Origin: Nipponacmea schrenckii
Taxonomy: Eukaryota; Mollusca; Gastropoda; Lottiidae
Length of the DNA stretch: 64,000 bases
Assembly: GCA_030562195.1 (NCBI GenBank)
Contig: JAUJPP010000012.1
Coordinates: 15,128,001-15,192,000 of the forward strand
Direction of reading: 5' to 3'
Shown here: one piece after another, positions 48,801 through 60,552 of the stretch
How positions within the stretch are numbered: the stretch's first letter is position 1
Layout: every line of letters begins with the position of its first letter
The notes under the pieces: model-generated
The model's database searches: none
What the model was told of the DNA's origin: nothing
The model's input: the letters and a program-made list of their open reading frames with translations, nothing else
Program-made: the position numbers and the translations under genes

Positions 48801-49920
48801 TCATCCCAAGATATAGTACATAACATTAACCCTTCGATCCTAAGCCGCAACATAATAAGTTTACTCTGACAAAAAAGTTCAATCTGATTCTAAGACACAC
48901 CGTTGTAACTGTCTAGAGCTAGAACGACCACATATACGTTACAGTGTACAGCTAGAATGTAACATTGCCTGACGTTGCGTTCGTTAAAGTCTATATCTGG
49001 AATACAACGAGTAACGTAAACCTAAACGTATTAAAACAAACGTAAGTCGAATATGATATGAGGTTACACGATACCCTTCACAAGTGGAAAATATGTCATT
49101 CAGTATTTTCTATTCATATAATACGAATCAATAAATAAGGTAACTGCATTCTATACGACACCTTGTCAAGTCAGCCTACTTATTAAATCTATTTATTAGA
49201 CGTATTTATAGCTTATTGGCCAGTTGTAAACTCCTTTATATTACCTACGCTTCTTAAAGTTAAAGCAATATGTGATCATTTAAGGTGCAATCACACCATC
49301 GAAATTATCTGTTGCGTATGGTTGTGAATACTAAAAATCGACACATCACACCATCGCAGTTATTTGTTGCGTATGGTTGCAAATATTGAAAATCGACACA
49401 TAACATCGTAGCAATTATGAGACAATGAGTTCCGTTACACTCAGAGTTGCATTCGAAACTGTATTCTGCTTTTCGTACGAACCTATTGCTCGCTATTGTA
49501 TGAGAGCCCTTTTAAATTGTATATTTGAACTGTTGTTTCTTTTCATTCCATTAAGGTTAATGTATATTGTATATTTACAAAGTTCATAACACAAGAATTA
49601 ATCCCTTTTCTAACAAGTATTCACCATCAACAGGTTCAGACATTATATTTCATAGTATATTTGTAGTTTAGTATTATCTATTCTAGTCTAGTCCAAATGG
49701 ATATATACGAGGTAATTGATTCGGAAATTAGACCGCTATCGATCTAAAGTCTGTTATATCCGTTGACGGTAATTTAGTATCAATCATGCCATCATCTGAT
49801 CCTACTCTTTGTTATATTCATTATTAAAATGACGGACGGAGTTGGCCGATTACATGTGATATTTTGAAAATATAGCCATAACATTGTAAGTCATAAGTTA
49901 ACTTACTAATGACAACAAAA
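45814..49920. other. 4.1-kb stretch upstream of the double-CAP gene, no feature recognised
   Basis: AT-rich with scattered short open frames on both strands, none with splice context or recognisable protein. The proximal part presumably contains the promoter of the double-CAP gene; no core promoter element could be supported. Confidence 0.5.
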
Positions 49921-51300
49921 GCCGTATTGCTGTATTACTGTGACCGAAATAGTTCGTGTCCGTATTGCTATATTTTTTTTTTACATATATTTATTTGCCC
50001 AAAATAACAGATGAAAATGCCTTACATTGTATTATGCCAGCATACATTATGGCATTAACAATGGACAATATAAATATAATAATGATTGTACAGAATATAG
50101 TATTATTGTTGTGTATAAATATATCTTGTAATACAACTAATAACATTTCCATTCCCCACCCCCCTCCATAGAAAAGAGACACACATATTCCCCTCCAGAG
50201 ACATACCTAGACATTTGGCCAAGCTATTTAATTAGAGCTGATAGCTCTTTCCATTTGATTTTAAATTTAGACAAATTTTGATTTTTTATTAAGTATATTG
50301 TTCTGTTAAAATATAGTCTATTAATATTTTTCTGATGCCTTAAATTGTAGGATTCTGGTATTTATTTTTGCACCTATAAATATATGATTTAACAATAAGA
50401 ATTATGAGGTTAACAATGGAGTTATTTTGTAGTTGGTATTGCTATATTACTGTGACCAAAATACTTCGTGTCCGTATTGCTATATTACTGTGACCAAAAT
50501 ACTTCGTGTCCGTATTGCTATATTACTTTGACCAAATACTTCGTGTCGTATTGCTATATTACTGTGACCAAAATACTTCGTGTCCGTATTGCTGTATTAC
50601 TGTGACCAAAATACTTCGTGTCGTATTGCTATATTACTGTGACCAAAATACTTCGTGTCCGTATTGCTGTATTAATGTGACCAAAATAATTCGTGTCGTA
50701 TTGCTGTATTACTGTGACCAAAATACTTCGTGTCCGTATTGCTGTATTACTGTGACCAAAATACTTCGTGTCTGTATTGCTGTATTACTGTGAACAAAAT
50801 ACTTCGTGTCAGTATTGCTGTATTACTGTGACCAAAATACTTCGTTTCGTATTGCTGTATTACTGTGACCAAAATACTTCGTGTCCGTATTGCTTTATTA
50901 CTGTGACCAAAATACTTCGTGTCTGTATTGCTGTATTACTGTGACCAAAATATTTCGTGTCGTATTGCTGTATTACTGTGACCAAAATACTTCGTGTCCG
51001 TATTGCTTTATTACTGTGACCAAAATACTTCGTGTCTGTATTGCTGTATTTCTGTGACCAAAATACTTCGTGTCAGTATTGCTGTATTACTGTAACCAAA
51101 TTACTTAGTGTCGTATTACTACATTACTGTGACCAAAATACTTCGTGTCCGTATTGCTTTATTACTGTGACCAAAATACTTCGTGTCTGTATTGCTTTAT
51201 TACTGTGACCAAAATAGTTCGTGTCCGTATTGCTGTATTACTGTGACCAAAATAGTTCGTGTCTGTATTGCTGTATTACTGTGACCAAAATACTTCGTGT
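49921..51300. repeat. 38-bp satellite, block 1 (interrupted by LINE tail)
   Basis: Units of tgtattactgtgaccaaaat followed by acttcgtgtccgtattgc (37-38 bp). One unit lies at 49921-49973 and about 23 more at 50436-51300. Because the unit is sometimes 38 and sometimes 37 bp, frames open and close; the repetitive peptide frame here is not a gene. Confidence 0.95.
49974..50435 (-). mobile_element. L1-like LINE 3' end inserted in the satellite
   Basis: A poly(T) run (poly(A) on minus) begins at 49973. Direct repeats GTATTGCTATAT lie at 49962-49973 and 50436-50447. Minus-strand translation of 50430-50230 gives LIILIVKSYIYRCKNKYQNP and ILTEQYILNKKSKF, the pattern of an L1-type ORF2 C-terminus, comparable to that of the LINE at 38.7-42.2 kb. 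Stops are present. Only the last roughly 460 bp were inserted. Confidence 0.8.
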
Positions 51301-51425
51301 CTCGTACTTCTTTTCTATGTTAGGTTGCTCGTATTTCTCTTTAACATAAAGCTGCTCGTACTCCTCTTTAACATTACGCTGCTCGTACTTCTCTTAAACA
51401 TTAGGCTGCTCGTACTTCTCCTTAT
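51300..51425. repeat. Cluster of ctgctcgtacttctctttaa repeats, copy 1
   Basis: Imperfect roughly 28-bp units (gttaggctgctcgtacttct, ctttaacat). The same units recur at 52062-52169 and 52570-53110. Confidence 0.85.
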
Positions 51426-51566
51426 GGGATAATAGGCGTTAGAAGGAATATAAAAATTTAATTTCACTCAAATTTGGACAATAACAGTATGTTCCCACAA
51501 GTGGACTTACCTGGTGTCATAACTATACATCAAAATCCCTCTATTATAGGATAAATCCCCATAAAG
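51425..51566. mobile_element. TTAA-type MITE, copy 2 (left part only)
   Basis: Begins ttatgggataataggcgtta and matches copy 3 through aaaatccctctattatagga, then breaks into 38-bp satellite at about 51560. It shares the block agtggacttacctggtgtca. Confidence 0.8.
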
Positions 51567-52062
51567 CCGTATTGCTGCATTACTGTGACAAAAATAGTTC
51601 GTGTCCATATTGCTGTATTACTGTGATCAAAATACTTCGTGTCTGTATTGCTGTATTACTGTGACCAAAATACTTCGTGTCAGTATTGCTGTATTACTGT
51701 GACCAAAAATACTTCGTGTCGTATTGCTGTATTACTGTGACCAAAATACTTCGTGTCCGTATTGCTTTATTACTGTGACCAAAATACTTCTTGTCTGTAT
51801 TGCTGTATTTCTGTGACCAAAATACTTCGTGTCAGTATTGCTGTATTGCTGTAACCATATTACTTAGTGTCGTATTGCTACATTACTGTGACCAAAATAC
51901 TTCGTGTCCGTATTGCTTTATTACTGTGACCAAAAAACTTCGTGTCTGTATTGCTTTATTACTGTGACCAAAATAGTTCGTGTCCGTATTGCTGTATTAC
52001 TGTGACCAAAATAGTTCGTGTCTGTATTGCTGTATTACTGTGACCAAAATACTTCGTGTCTC
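51566..52062. repeat. 38-bp satellite, block 2
   Basis: About 13 more units of the 38-bp repeat. The order of variants (for example taaccatattacttagtgtc at about 51850) mirrors 51090 onward, showing that a roughly 760-bp segment was tandemly duplicated as a whole. Confidence 0.9.
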
Positions 52063-52173
52063 GTACTTCTTTTCTATGTTAGGCTGCTTTAACATAAAGC
52101 TGCTCGTACTCCTCTTTAACATTACGCTGCTCGTACTCCTCTTTAACATTACGCTGCTCGTACTTCTCCTTAA

Positions 52174-52565
52174 AGGGATAATAGGCGTAAGAAGGAATAT
52201 AAAAATTTAATTTCACTCAAATTTGGACAATAACAGTATGTTCCCACAAGTGGACTTACCTGGTGTCATAACTATACATCAAAATCCCTTTATTATAGGA
52301 TAAATCCACAAAATCAAGTAGTTAAATATAAAACGCTTAATACTTCCATTAAGCGATTTTCAAATTGTAGATATAAAGAGAAGTAACTGTAACATGTGGG
52401 TTTTCACGTGTCCTTGACCCCTACTGTTGAATTGCACAATGATGTTTTAGCGTTGATTTCCCAGACGCTTTTTAAAATTTGATAAAGTGTGGGATACATA
52501 CTTATTTAACCAATAGTCACAAATATAAGCTGTAGGACGAGTGTATTCTAACGGCTATTATCCCT
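52174..52565. mobile_element. TTAA-type MITE, copy 3 (complete, 392 bp)
   Basis: Bounded by TTAA at 52170-52173 and 52566-52569. The termini are AGGGATAATAGGCGTAA (left) and TAACGGCTATTATCCCT (right). It is the fullest of the copies seen and has no coding capacity. Confidence 0.88.
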
Positions 52566-52569
52566 TTAA

Positions 52570-53110
52570 CTTAAGGCTGCTCGCACATCTATGAAACGTT
52601 AGACTACTTGTACTTTTCTTATACGTTAGTCTGTTCGTACTTCTCGTAAAAATTAAGCTGCTTGCACTTTTCTTATACGTCAGTCTGGTCGTATTTCTAT
52701 TATACGTTATGCTATCCGTACTTCTACATGTTAAGACTGTTCCTACTTCTTACATACGTTAGGTGCCCCGTTCTTGTCTTCATAGTTAGGCTACTCTCAC
52801 TTGTTTTAAACGTTAGGTAACTCGTACCCCGCTAAGACCTTAAGCTGGTCGTACTTCTCTTAAAAATTAGCCTGCTCGCACCTTTATTGGTCAGTCTGCT
52901 CGTATTTCTCTTTAACTTAAGGCTGCTTGTACTTCTATTATACGTTAGTCTACCCGGACTTTTCGTATATGTTAGGCTGTTTGTACTTCTTGTATACGTT
53001 AGGTGGTCCGTTCTTGTTTTAATCGTTAGGCTACTCGTACTTGTCTTCAAAAATGAGGCTGCTCCCACCTTTCTTATACGGTAGGCTACCCGTTCTAGTC
53101 TTAATCGTTA
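52570..53110. repeat. Diverged tandem repeat (ttaggctgctcgtacttct)
   Basis: About 20 imperfect units of 26-30 bp built on acgttaggctgctcgtactt. Short open frames on both strands are repetitive and not genes. Confidence 0.85.
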
Positions 53111-53520
53111 TTCCTGTAATTCGACATATTTTCCAAGTGAAAACAATTTAAATTAAAATCTATCAAGGAAATTAAATAAAATTTATATTTTTCACCGGTG
53201 GTTATTAGGGAAACTCATTGGCACCTATATAAGACTATCATGTCCACACGTGCCTATGGCATTTGTCGGGTTCTTTGTACATTAATGCTGCAGGAACTAT
53301 TGTGAGTTTGCAACCGAAACCTAGACATTTTCAGAACCACTAAAATTACTTTGTTTTATAAAATTTCTCATACTAGCAAAGAAATTATTTTCACTTACAC
53401 TGTTTAGCTGATATCCAATGAATAGACAAACCGATGTGTGAACTAATATAACAAATGGACTAAACTGTTTCATTAGAGTAATCGATGAATTATGCATTGT
53501 ATAATCATAAAACCTACTGA

Positions 53521-54330
53521 ACAATATGATATATTCATTTACCGAATAAAGCGAGTAGATGTTTTCAAACTATCCTAAAAAAAAGCTGCACTATCTTAAC
53601 AATTGCCATATTTCAATATGATATATTCATTTACCGAATAAAGCGAATAGATGTTTTCAAACTATCCTAAAAAAAGCTGCACTATCTTAACAATTGCCAT
53701 ATTTCAATATGATATATTCATTTACCGAACAAAGCGAATATATGTTTTCAAACTATCCTAAAAATTCTGCACTATCTTCACAATTGCCTTATTTCAATAT
53801 AATATATTCATTTACCGAACAAAGCGAATAGATGTTTTCAAAATATCCTCAAAAAGCTGCACTCCCTTCACAATTGCCTTATTTCAATATGATATATTCA
53901 TTTACCGAACAAAGCGAATAGATGTTTTGAAACTATCCTAAAAAAGCTGCACTATCTTCACAATTGCCTTATTTCAATATGATATATTCATTTACCGAAC
54001 AAAGCGAATAGATGTTTTCAAACTATCCTAAAAAAGCTGCACTATCTTCACAATTGCCTTATTTCAATATGATATATTCATTTACCGAACAAAGCGAATA
54101 GATGTTTTCAAACTATCCTCAAAAGCTGCACTACCTTCACAATTGCCTTATTTCAATATGATATATTCATTTACCGAACAATTGAATAGATGTTTTCAAA
54201 ATATCCTCAAAAAGCTGCACCCCCTTCACAATTGCCTTATTTCAATATGATATATTCATTTACCGAACAAAGCGAATAGATGTTTTCAAACTATCCTCAA
54301 AAAGTTGCACTACCTTCACAATTGCCAAAC
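53521..54330. repeat. 91-93-bp satellite, nine copies
   Basis: Units start caatatgatatattcattta and contain gcgaatagatgttttcaaac and gctgcactatcttcacaatt. Copies begin near 53521, 53614, 53705, 53797, 53888, 53979, 54070, 54155 and 54244, with little divergence. Confidence 0.95.
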
Positions 54331-54335
54331 TAGTT

Positions 54336-56990
54336 TATACTGCAAGTGATACAGGTCCTAGAGGCTTACATGGTAGGTGTGTATCGTATCGTGTAAATCG
54401 AAAAACCAGTGAGATATACGCCGTACACGTTCATTGTCTAGTCAAAATGTCCCCATTGCTCACAATATTGCCGTTATTCGTCACCGTAAAATTGTATGCA
54501 TGCCAGTATGGTTTCAACACTATATCTTGGGGACCTATCTTAACCGACAGTGTACCGGATGTGAACTTTCAAAATTTGATATAGAAAACCCAACATGTGA
54601 AATTCTTTTTTCTATGCATTGTCCAACATTGTTAGCTTAGAAGGATACTGCGTCTTATGAAATTTTAGTTCTCAAAATGGCCAATATGAGTATATATTCA
54701 TCAGTAAACTTACCTAGTGTCGTAAAGTAACAGAATCCCTATTTAAAAAAAAAAGAAAACGCTTAATCAAATACATTTTTATAATTGCATGGATAATTAC
54801 TTATTGTTTTGTATATTTATTTATTTATGTTATTTATGGCAGCAGGTATATTTACTAACGATCTTTTTATGACAAGTATAAAAATTTCAAATTTAATGTT
54901 CATTTTAAGATCTATTTTCAACAAACTCGAAAAAAATAAAGTATACATATACAATGAAGAATAAAGGGCAGTTACTGCATGTGTAAATATTCCTTGTGAT
55001 GTGGTATTCGAGAGCAACCACGCGAGGTCGCGTTCAGAACAGGTATCGGACATCTTACGTGTTCCATCGTACTTATTGGGGTTAAAAGCATTCGAAAGAG
55101 AAACTGCACGCTTCCACATGATCAATCTAGTTACCTTACGAACAGGAAAACAGAGAAGTTTGCATGCTATTAAAGCATTTGTCAAAACCCCAAAACTTTA
55201 CACTAGAAGAAGTTATTCTTCTTAATAAAGTTTAGAGAATGTTCAATTTCTGCTAAAATAGAAACATAAATCTACTCACAAGTGTCGTAGTCGCTGTTCG
55301 TTTCACTAATATGAAGTATCGCCAACGAAGAAGAATATCAATAATTTCCAACACGAACTTTAATTTATAGTTAATTTATCACACGTTATAAATATTGTTG
55401 ACCATTGAGTGGGACAGAACGTTATATGGCCGGTTGACGGGTGGTTCTAAAAGTATTTTTAATATTTGTAGCAATTTGACATTAGGTTACCAATAATGTT
55501 AAAATTCAATGAATGGATTTTACATGTTGAATTTTGTGTCATTGGAAAGAATAAATATGATTCAGTCAAACTTGCATTTATTCACTTTATAGAGCGGTTT
55601 CTCGTCCGTTGTAATTTTTTTAGATTGAAAACATTTCAAAAGATGAATACTGAATAAAGCTAAACCTTTACATAATGTGAGATGGACTCCAAATTTCATA
55701 TCTAAAAAGTCTTTCTACAATATTTACGGTTTAGTCAATTTTTTTCAACCACCGATTTTAGTATTTTGAAGCGTAGATGAAAAGTTAATAAAAACGTCTC
55801 AGCCCAAAAATCATTGTCGGAGAATATTGTTTAAAAGGGACACTCTGATTTAATTTAAACATTCAGACTAGGATTATTATGTTAATATTATTTGTATGTT
55901 CTTTATATAGTTTGAATACGTTAACATGACGACATATTGCTGTATTAGATCATACATGACATGACTAAGATAGAGTATTTCTAACTACGAAACCAACTGT
56001 TCACCTTTGGGAATAAGCATGTGAAATTATTGTTAATTAGTTCCTAACAATTGATGGTCTAGTACGAATCTATTTCCCAAAATGAAATATTTTCTAGTAC
56101 AGTGAAAATGGAACCCAGGGGATTCAAAACAATTACTGACATTTTATTCGATGTATTTAACGCCTTGAACTATAAAAAAAACGATTGAAAAAAAGGCGGA
56201 TGTCGCCCTTAAAGCCAGATCTTTTGTTTTGGGGTATATCGCTATAGTTTGCTGAATAACAAGGGGTATGTATTTATGAATGTTTTTTTTTTGGGGGGGG
56301 GGGGGTTCTGAGAAGGTTACATCTAAGTACAATTAAACCATGTGCAATTTTATGTCGATTTGAGTCTAATGGCAGTCAGAAAGTCATTTATCGCCTTTCT
56401 TCCTGTTCTATTTGAGGATTAGCTCAGATAACTGAGGCAAATCGATTTAAATAGGTTTGACAAAGTTAATCACTGGATATTATTTGGTATTTGATCTTTA
56501 GACCAATCTTTTCAGTTTTATTCTTATAGAATATAAGGATACTGAATTTCAGCATGTAGAATTAACTTATATCAAAAAATTATCTTACCTTCATATACAA
56601 TTTTGAAAAATAACTAATACTTGTCACAGAAAGTAGTTATTATTTCTATAATGTAATGATATTCACATATTTTAACTCTTGTTACAACGTACATTCAAAT
56701 ACATTATCGATTTAGAACAGGTGGTTCAAAATAATTGTTTTTTATCATACGCGCAATAGTTTTTACAGTACAGGGTAACCGTAATTTAACATAATTTACA
56801 GACACAGTAGACCAAAACGCAAAAGAATAAATCCAGGAACAGATTTATGTTACACGTTCGCAATTCTTTTGATCAATCGTATAACCATGCAAATCACTAA
56901 TAGGCTTTGTTCAAACTTTATTCAAAACAATATAATAATACATAATACAAAGAAACGTTATCCTTACAATCCGCTAAAGCATGGAATTTG
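54336..56990. other. Non-coding stretch with a MITE fragment
   Basis: A partial MITE-like segment lies at about 54645-54735 (ttcatcagtaaacttaccta). Opposed open frames at 54817-55225 lack splice context or a recognisable product. A ggggggggg run lies near 56294-56306. Nothing else was recognised. Confidence 0.5.
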
Positions 56991-56993
56991 GTA

Positions 56994-57440
56994 AAATGTC
57001 TGTACCCCAATTCTCCTGTATGGTGCTGAAATATGTTGCCACACATATTCACCCGATATAGAAAATGTACAAATAAGATACCTCAAATATGTTATCAAAC
57101 TCCCAAAGTATGCATGCAATGCCGCTGTACTTGGAGATTGTGGACGAAAACCTTTGTTTTGTCAATATTCGTTTAAATACTGTTAAAATAAGAAAATGAT
57201 TGATTACAAAGAAATGTATATCTTATGTTATATAATCATGATCAACATGGTAGAATTAATTAGGTTACTAATGTTAAAAACCTGCTATATAGGCATGGTT
57301 TAGGATATGCTTGGTAAAACCAAAGTGTCGGAAACATAGAGATACTTATAGAAACGAAATATATGAAAATTCCATTCTTAAAGATTATTATGTAAATAAA
57401 TCTGCATTGGAACCAGAAAAATATTTGTCTTACTATGATA
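56994..57440 (+). pseudogene. Decayed LINE reverse-transcriptase C-terminal fragment
   Basis: Plus-strand translation near 57000-57170 gives PILLYGAEICCHTYSPDIEN, VQIRYLKYVIKLPKYACN and AAVLGDCGRKPLF, the region that follows the YADD thumb in many non-LTR RTs (compare SYGAPVWG...GELGRLPQSF in the LINE at 26.6-28.2 kb). Stops and frameshifts follow. It ends against a (tta)n microsatellite. Confidence 0.7.
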
Positions 57441-57454
57441 AGTATAAAAGGGCA

Positions 57455-57485
57455 TTATTATTATTATTAATTATTATTATTATTA

Positions 57486-57527
<42 letters not shown>

Positions 57528-57530
57528 CTC
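57455..57530. repeat. (TTA)n microsatellite
   Basis: About 24 TTA/ATT units with one or two interruptions. Confidence 0.95.
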
Positions 57531-57799
57531 AAAATACAAATTTTCACACAGTAAATGATATATACACTAACTGAATGATAATATACGTAGACATTTTTAC
57601 TGGTTGATTAAAAGTGATTGATACAAGGATGTGGTTCTATACATATATATTTCATTAAACTCTTCATAAACAAGAAGAATTAAATTCTTATTCAAAAGAA
57701 TTCTTAAAGTGTATTTTATTTTAAAAGATAGCTTGCCAGGCAAGGTAATATACGCCCACACATCAGCATTGTTAACAATATATATACAAACAAACCCTT

Positions 57800-58720
57800 T
57801 TTCTCAGTCGACAAATGTGAACTTGAACGCGGTCTTGTCAATTCCAAAACTCACAACAAGTTTCATCGAAATGAATTTAAAATTGTCGCTTCTCTGTTGC
57901 ACCCACAATGAAATGTTGACGCGCCTTTACTAATTACAGGGCCATAACTAAAAAACTGTTCATCAAAATTGTAAAATTTAAACTTGACCGTCGCCCTTAT
58001 CAATTCCAATATTCACACCAAGTTTCCTCAAATATCAATTGAAAATTTCTTTCAATGGCATTTAGTAACTGGGTAATAATTATCTCAACACAATTATATG
58101 GATAACAATTACTTTAATAAATAACTTGCGACGTTTCGACGAAGGTACTTCCGTCTTTATCAAGCAATGATAAAGACATTAGTACCTTCGTCGAAACGTC
58201 GCAAGTTATTTATTAAAGTAATTGTTATCCATATAATTGTGTTGAGTTAACAATTGAAAATTGTAGATTCCACCCACAATAAAGGTTTAACGTGATTTTA
58301 CTAAATCAAGGGCAATAACTCGCAAACCATTCAACGAATAAGTGTCATATTCGAACTTAACTGGTGGCTTATAAATTCCAATACTCACACCAAGTTTGAT
58401 TAGAATCCATTGACAATTCTAGCTTCTATTGCACCCACAATAAAATTTTACTAAATCAAGGGCAATAACTTCTAAACCGTTCATCGAAAAATCGCAATAT
58501 TGGAACTTGACCAGCGTCTTATCAATTCAATTGTTCACACCGAAGTTTATTCAAATCAATTAAAAACTGTAGCTTCTATTGCACCCACATTAAAATTTTG
58601 ATGCAATAACTCTAAAGAAATTTTTCGAAAATCGTCAAATTCGAATTGCCATCTTATAAATTCCAATGCTCTCACCAAATTCCTATGCTCTCACCAAGTT
58701 TTATTATAATGCGGGCGTAT
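57800..58720 (-). repeat. Diverged 150-bp modules, inverted relative to 8.4-10.3 kb
   Basis: Landmarks recur every 140-170 bp: ttcacaccaagttt, aatccattgac, attgcacccacaataaaatt, aatcaagggcaataact, aaccgttcatcgaaaa. Their reverse complements (agttattgcccttg, tcaatggattctaatcaaac, aaacttggtgtgagtattg) match landmarks of the plus-strand array at 8390-10340. The hairpin at 58084-58246 interrupts it. Confidence 0.75.
58084..58246. repeat. Long hairpin: about 77-bp inverted arms
   Basis: ctcaacacaattatatggat at 58084 is mirrored by its reverse complement ending at 58246. The arms are almost perfect (including aacttgcgacgtttcgacga) with a loop of about 6-10 nt around caagcaatg. Each arm contains ttgataaagacggaagtacc or its near copy plus cttcgtcgaaacgtcgcaag. 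This layout resembles terminal sequences of Penelope-like elements that carry hammerhead ribozyme motifs; the catalytic box here (TTGATAA rather than CTGATGA) is degenerate. Confidence 0.7.
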
Positions 58721-58739
58721 AAAAACTGTAGAATGTTAA

Positions 58740-59270
58740 GTAGTTTTTGATAAGAACTGCATAGGTCTACGTTACACCCGTCTTCGTTGTAATTTGATTT
58801 GAGAGTGGAAGGGATTTGTGAAAAAGAATGAAATTGATTTAGCTGAATACGCATCTGATCTTTATTCACAGGAAGTCAATAATGAAAAGGAGGTAGATGG
58901 TAAGTTTGTCTAGAGGAAAATAATCATGTACATGATTAACAATGTAACTATGTGAATAAACTGATAAAATAACTTTAGTTATTATTGAAAAGAGAGACCG
59001 AAAGAATTCGACATTCGTGCACAAATTATGGACAAAAACCTTCACTTGTAGGTGTTTTTCTTGAATTATTTTATTGCAGGTTTAAAAATACAGGTTAATT
59101 TATTTGATTGATGGTGTTTTCATGTAAGAAATTTCGTAAAAAGGGTATGTTGTGTCTATATTCGATATTCGAATATTTGTGGCGCCTACACAGTATGCTT
59201 GATTATTGCATAAGGTCACATGACGTCCTAGAGGGTATTCGCTATTGCAGTCGGATGTTTATGTGGTCAG
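58740..59270 (+). other. Stretch upstream of the Gypsy relic with a possible orphan exon
   Basis: At about 58800-58893 a short plus-strand open stretch (EWKGFVKKNEIDLAEYASDL and YSQEVNNEKEVDG) runs into gtaagt. No family was recognised and no partner exon found, so it may be chance or a gene fragment. The rest has no recognised feature. Confidence 0.35.
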
Positions 59271-59355
59271 ACCGCCATGTCTTTTCATGGCCGATATAAA
59301 CACTACAAATTGGCGACACACCACAAATTGGCGACGAGGATAGTCCTGAAGAAGA

Positions 59356-59625
59356 ATGGCTGGTAATTTAGTAGGTTCGGTGCCTTCTCCTTCACCTTTT
59401 CTTGCTTCACCTGGCGATCCACCGATTCGGTATCAAAGATGCATAGAAGCTTTTAAGAATTACCTCACTGCTCGTTTTGGAAAACGGAAATCGGATATAA
59501 TCGAGTTTGTCGTTCAACTAGACATTCTCATAGTGTGGGTCAGCATAGAATTTATCAGGACCAAAATACAATTCCATATGTTGTGGATAGAGGTTTCGAC
59601 AGCAACGATGAAAATAAAAAAATAA
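59356..59625 (+). pseudogene. Gag remnant of the Gypsy relic
   Basis: Begins ATG just after the primer-binding context; MAGNLVGSVPSPSPFLASPG and PPIRYQRCIEAFKNYLTARF read as a gag N-terminus. After about residue 55 the frame shifts into a different gag segment, indicating an internal deletion. Confidence 0.7.
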
Positions 59626-59641
59626 ACCTTTTAACAATAAT

Positions 59642-59965
59642 TTTGAAGTTTGTACAAGTCAACAAAATGAACATATTCGTCAGTGCCTAAATGGTCTTAA
59701 CGAAGATTTTAAAAGACTCGTTGTTCGCATACATGACATTCCTTGTACTTTATTAATTGATTTGGGTGCAAAAGTTTCTATACTTAATGAAAGTTTATAT
59801 AATTTGTACTTTAAACGTTTTAAGCTACATAGGCCGCTTAAGAATTTAGTTAGTGTTGATGGTAAATCTATTGATGTTTTGGGGACAATTAAGATTCCTG
59901 TCAATTACAAATATCAAACTTTAGATCAGTTTGAATTTATATTACTAAATATGGTACAAGTTTAA
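59642..59965 (+). pseudogene. Aspartic-protease remnant of the Gypsy relic
   Basis: CTLLIDLGAKVSILNESLYN followed by FKLHRPLKNLVSVDGKSIDV is the retropepsin fold pattern. The catalytic motif has Leu where Ser or Thr is normal. Confidence 0.75.
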
Positions 59966-60025
59966 TGGGTCTTTATTTGTTTCATAGTCTAGATTTTACT
60001 AGGCCGATGCCCTGGAACACTTAAT

Positions 60026-60552
60026 ATGTTAGACGATATAGTTATTCATGGAAGAAACATGCACCAACATAACCTACGTTTAGAAACTGTTCTTAAACGG
60101 CTACAAGAATATAATTTTATATTTTACTAAGACAAGTGTATGATTGCAACAAAAGTAATTGATTTTTTAGACTTCAGAGTCTCAGGAGATGGTGTTTTAC
60201 CTCTAAAGTTAAACGTTGATTCTATTTTAGAATTGACAGTGCTAAAAACAATAAATAATTTTCTTCATTTCTTGGGACGACTAACTTTTATTTTAAATTT
60301 GTTCCAAATTATGCCGATATTGCTGAACCGTAACGTCGTCTTCACTTCCTATATTAGCTCATTTTTCACCAGATTTGCTTACATTTGTCACTGCAGATGC
60401 ATCAGGCCTTGCTGTAGGTGCAGTATTATCCCAGTATTCCAATGACAGAGGACGACCTGTTTCTTTCTATTCACGAACTTTATCTTCAGCTGAAAGAAAA
60501 TACTCCACAGGCGAACGCAAAGCCTTAGCTTATTTTTGGAGAGGTTCCAGTC
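60026..60552 (+). pseudogene. RT (end) and RNase H remnant of the Gypsy relic
   Basis: MLDDIVIHG matches the Y/F-x-DD box, with LETVLKRLQEYNF after it; a stop and frameshifts follow. RNase H starts near 60375 (LTFVTADASGLAVGAVLSQY, RPVSFYSRTLSSAERKYS). It is cut at 60552 by the nested element. Confidence 0.8.

Noticed and set aside
50506..50793. 95-aa open frame with repeated cysteine/tyrosine peptide
   Set aside because: It is translation of the 38-bp satellite; the frame breaks whenever a 37-bp unit occurs.
49921..52062. Regular 38-bp repeats that could look like a CRISPR array
   Set aside because: The units are contiguous with no unique spacers, and the DNA is clearly animal; it is a tandem satellite.
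54817..55225. Opposed open frames on both strands (122 aa and 74 aa)
   Set aside because: No splice context, no recognised domain, and strand-symmetric openness; neither could be supported as a gene.
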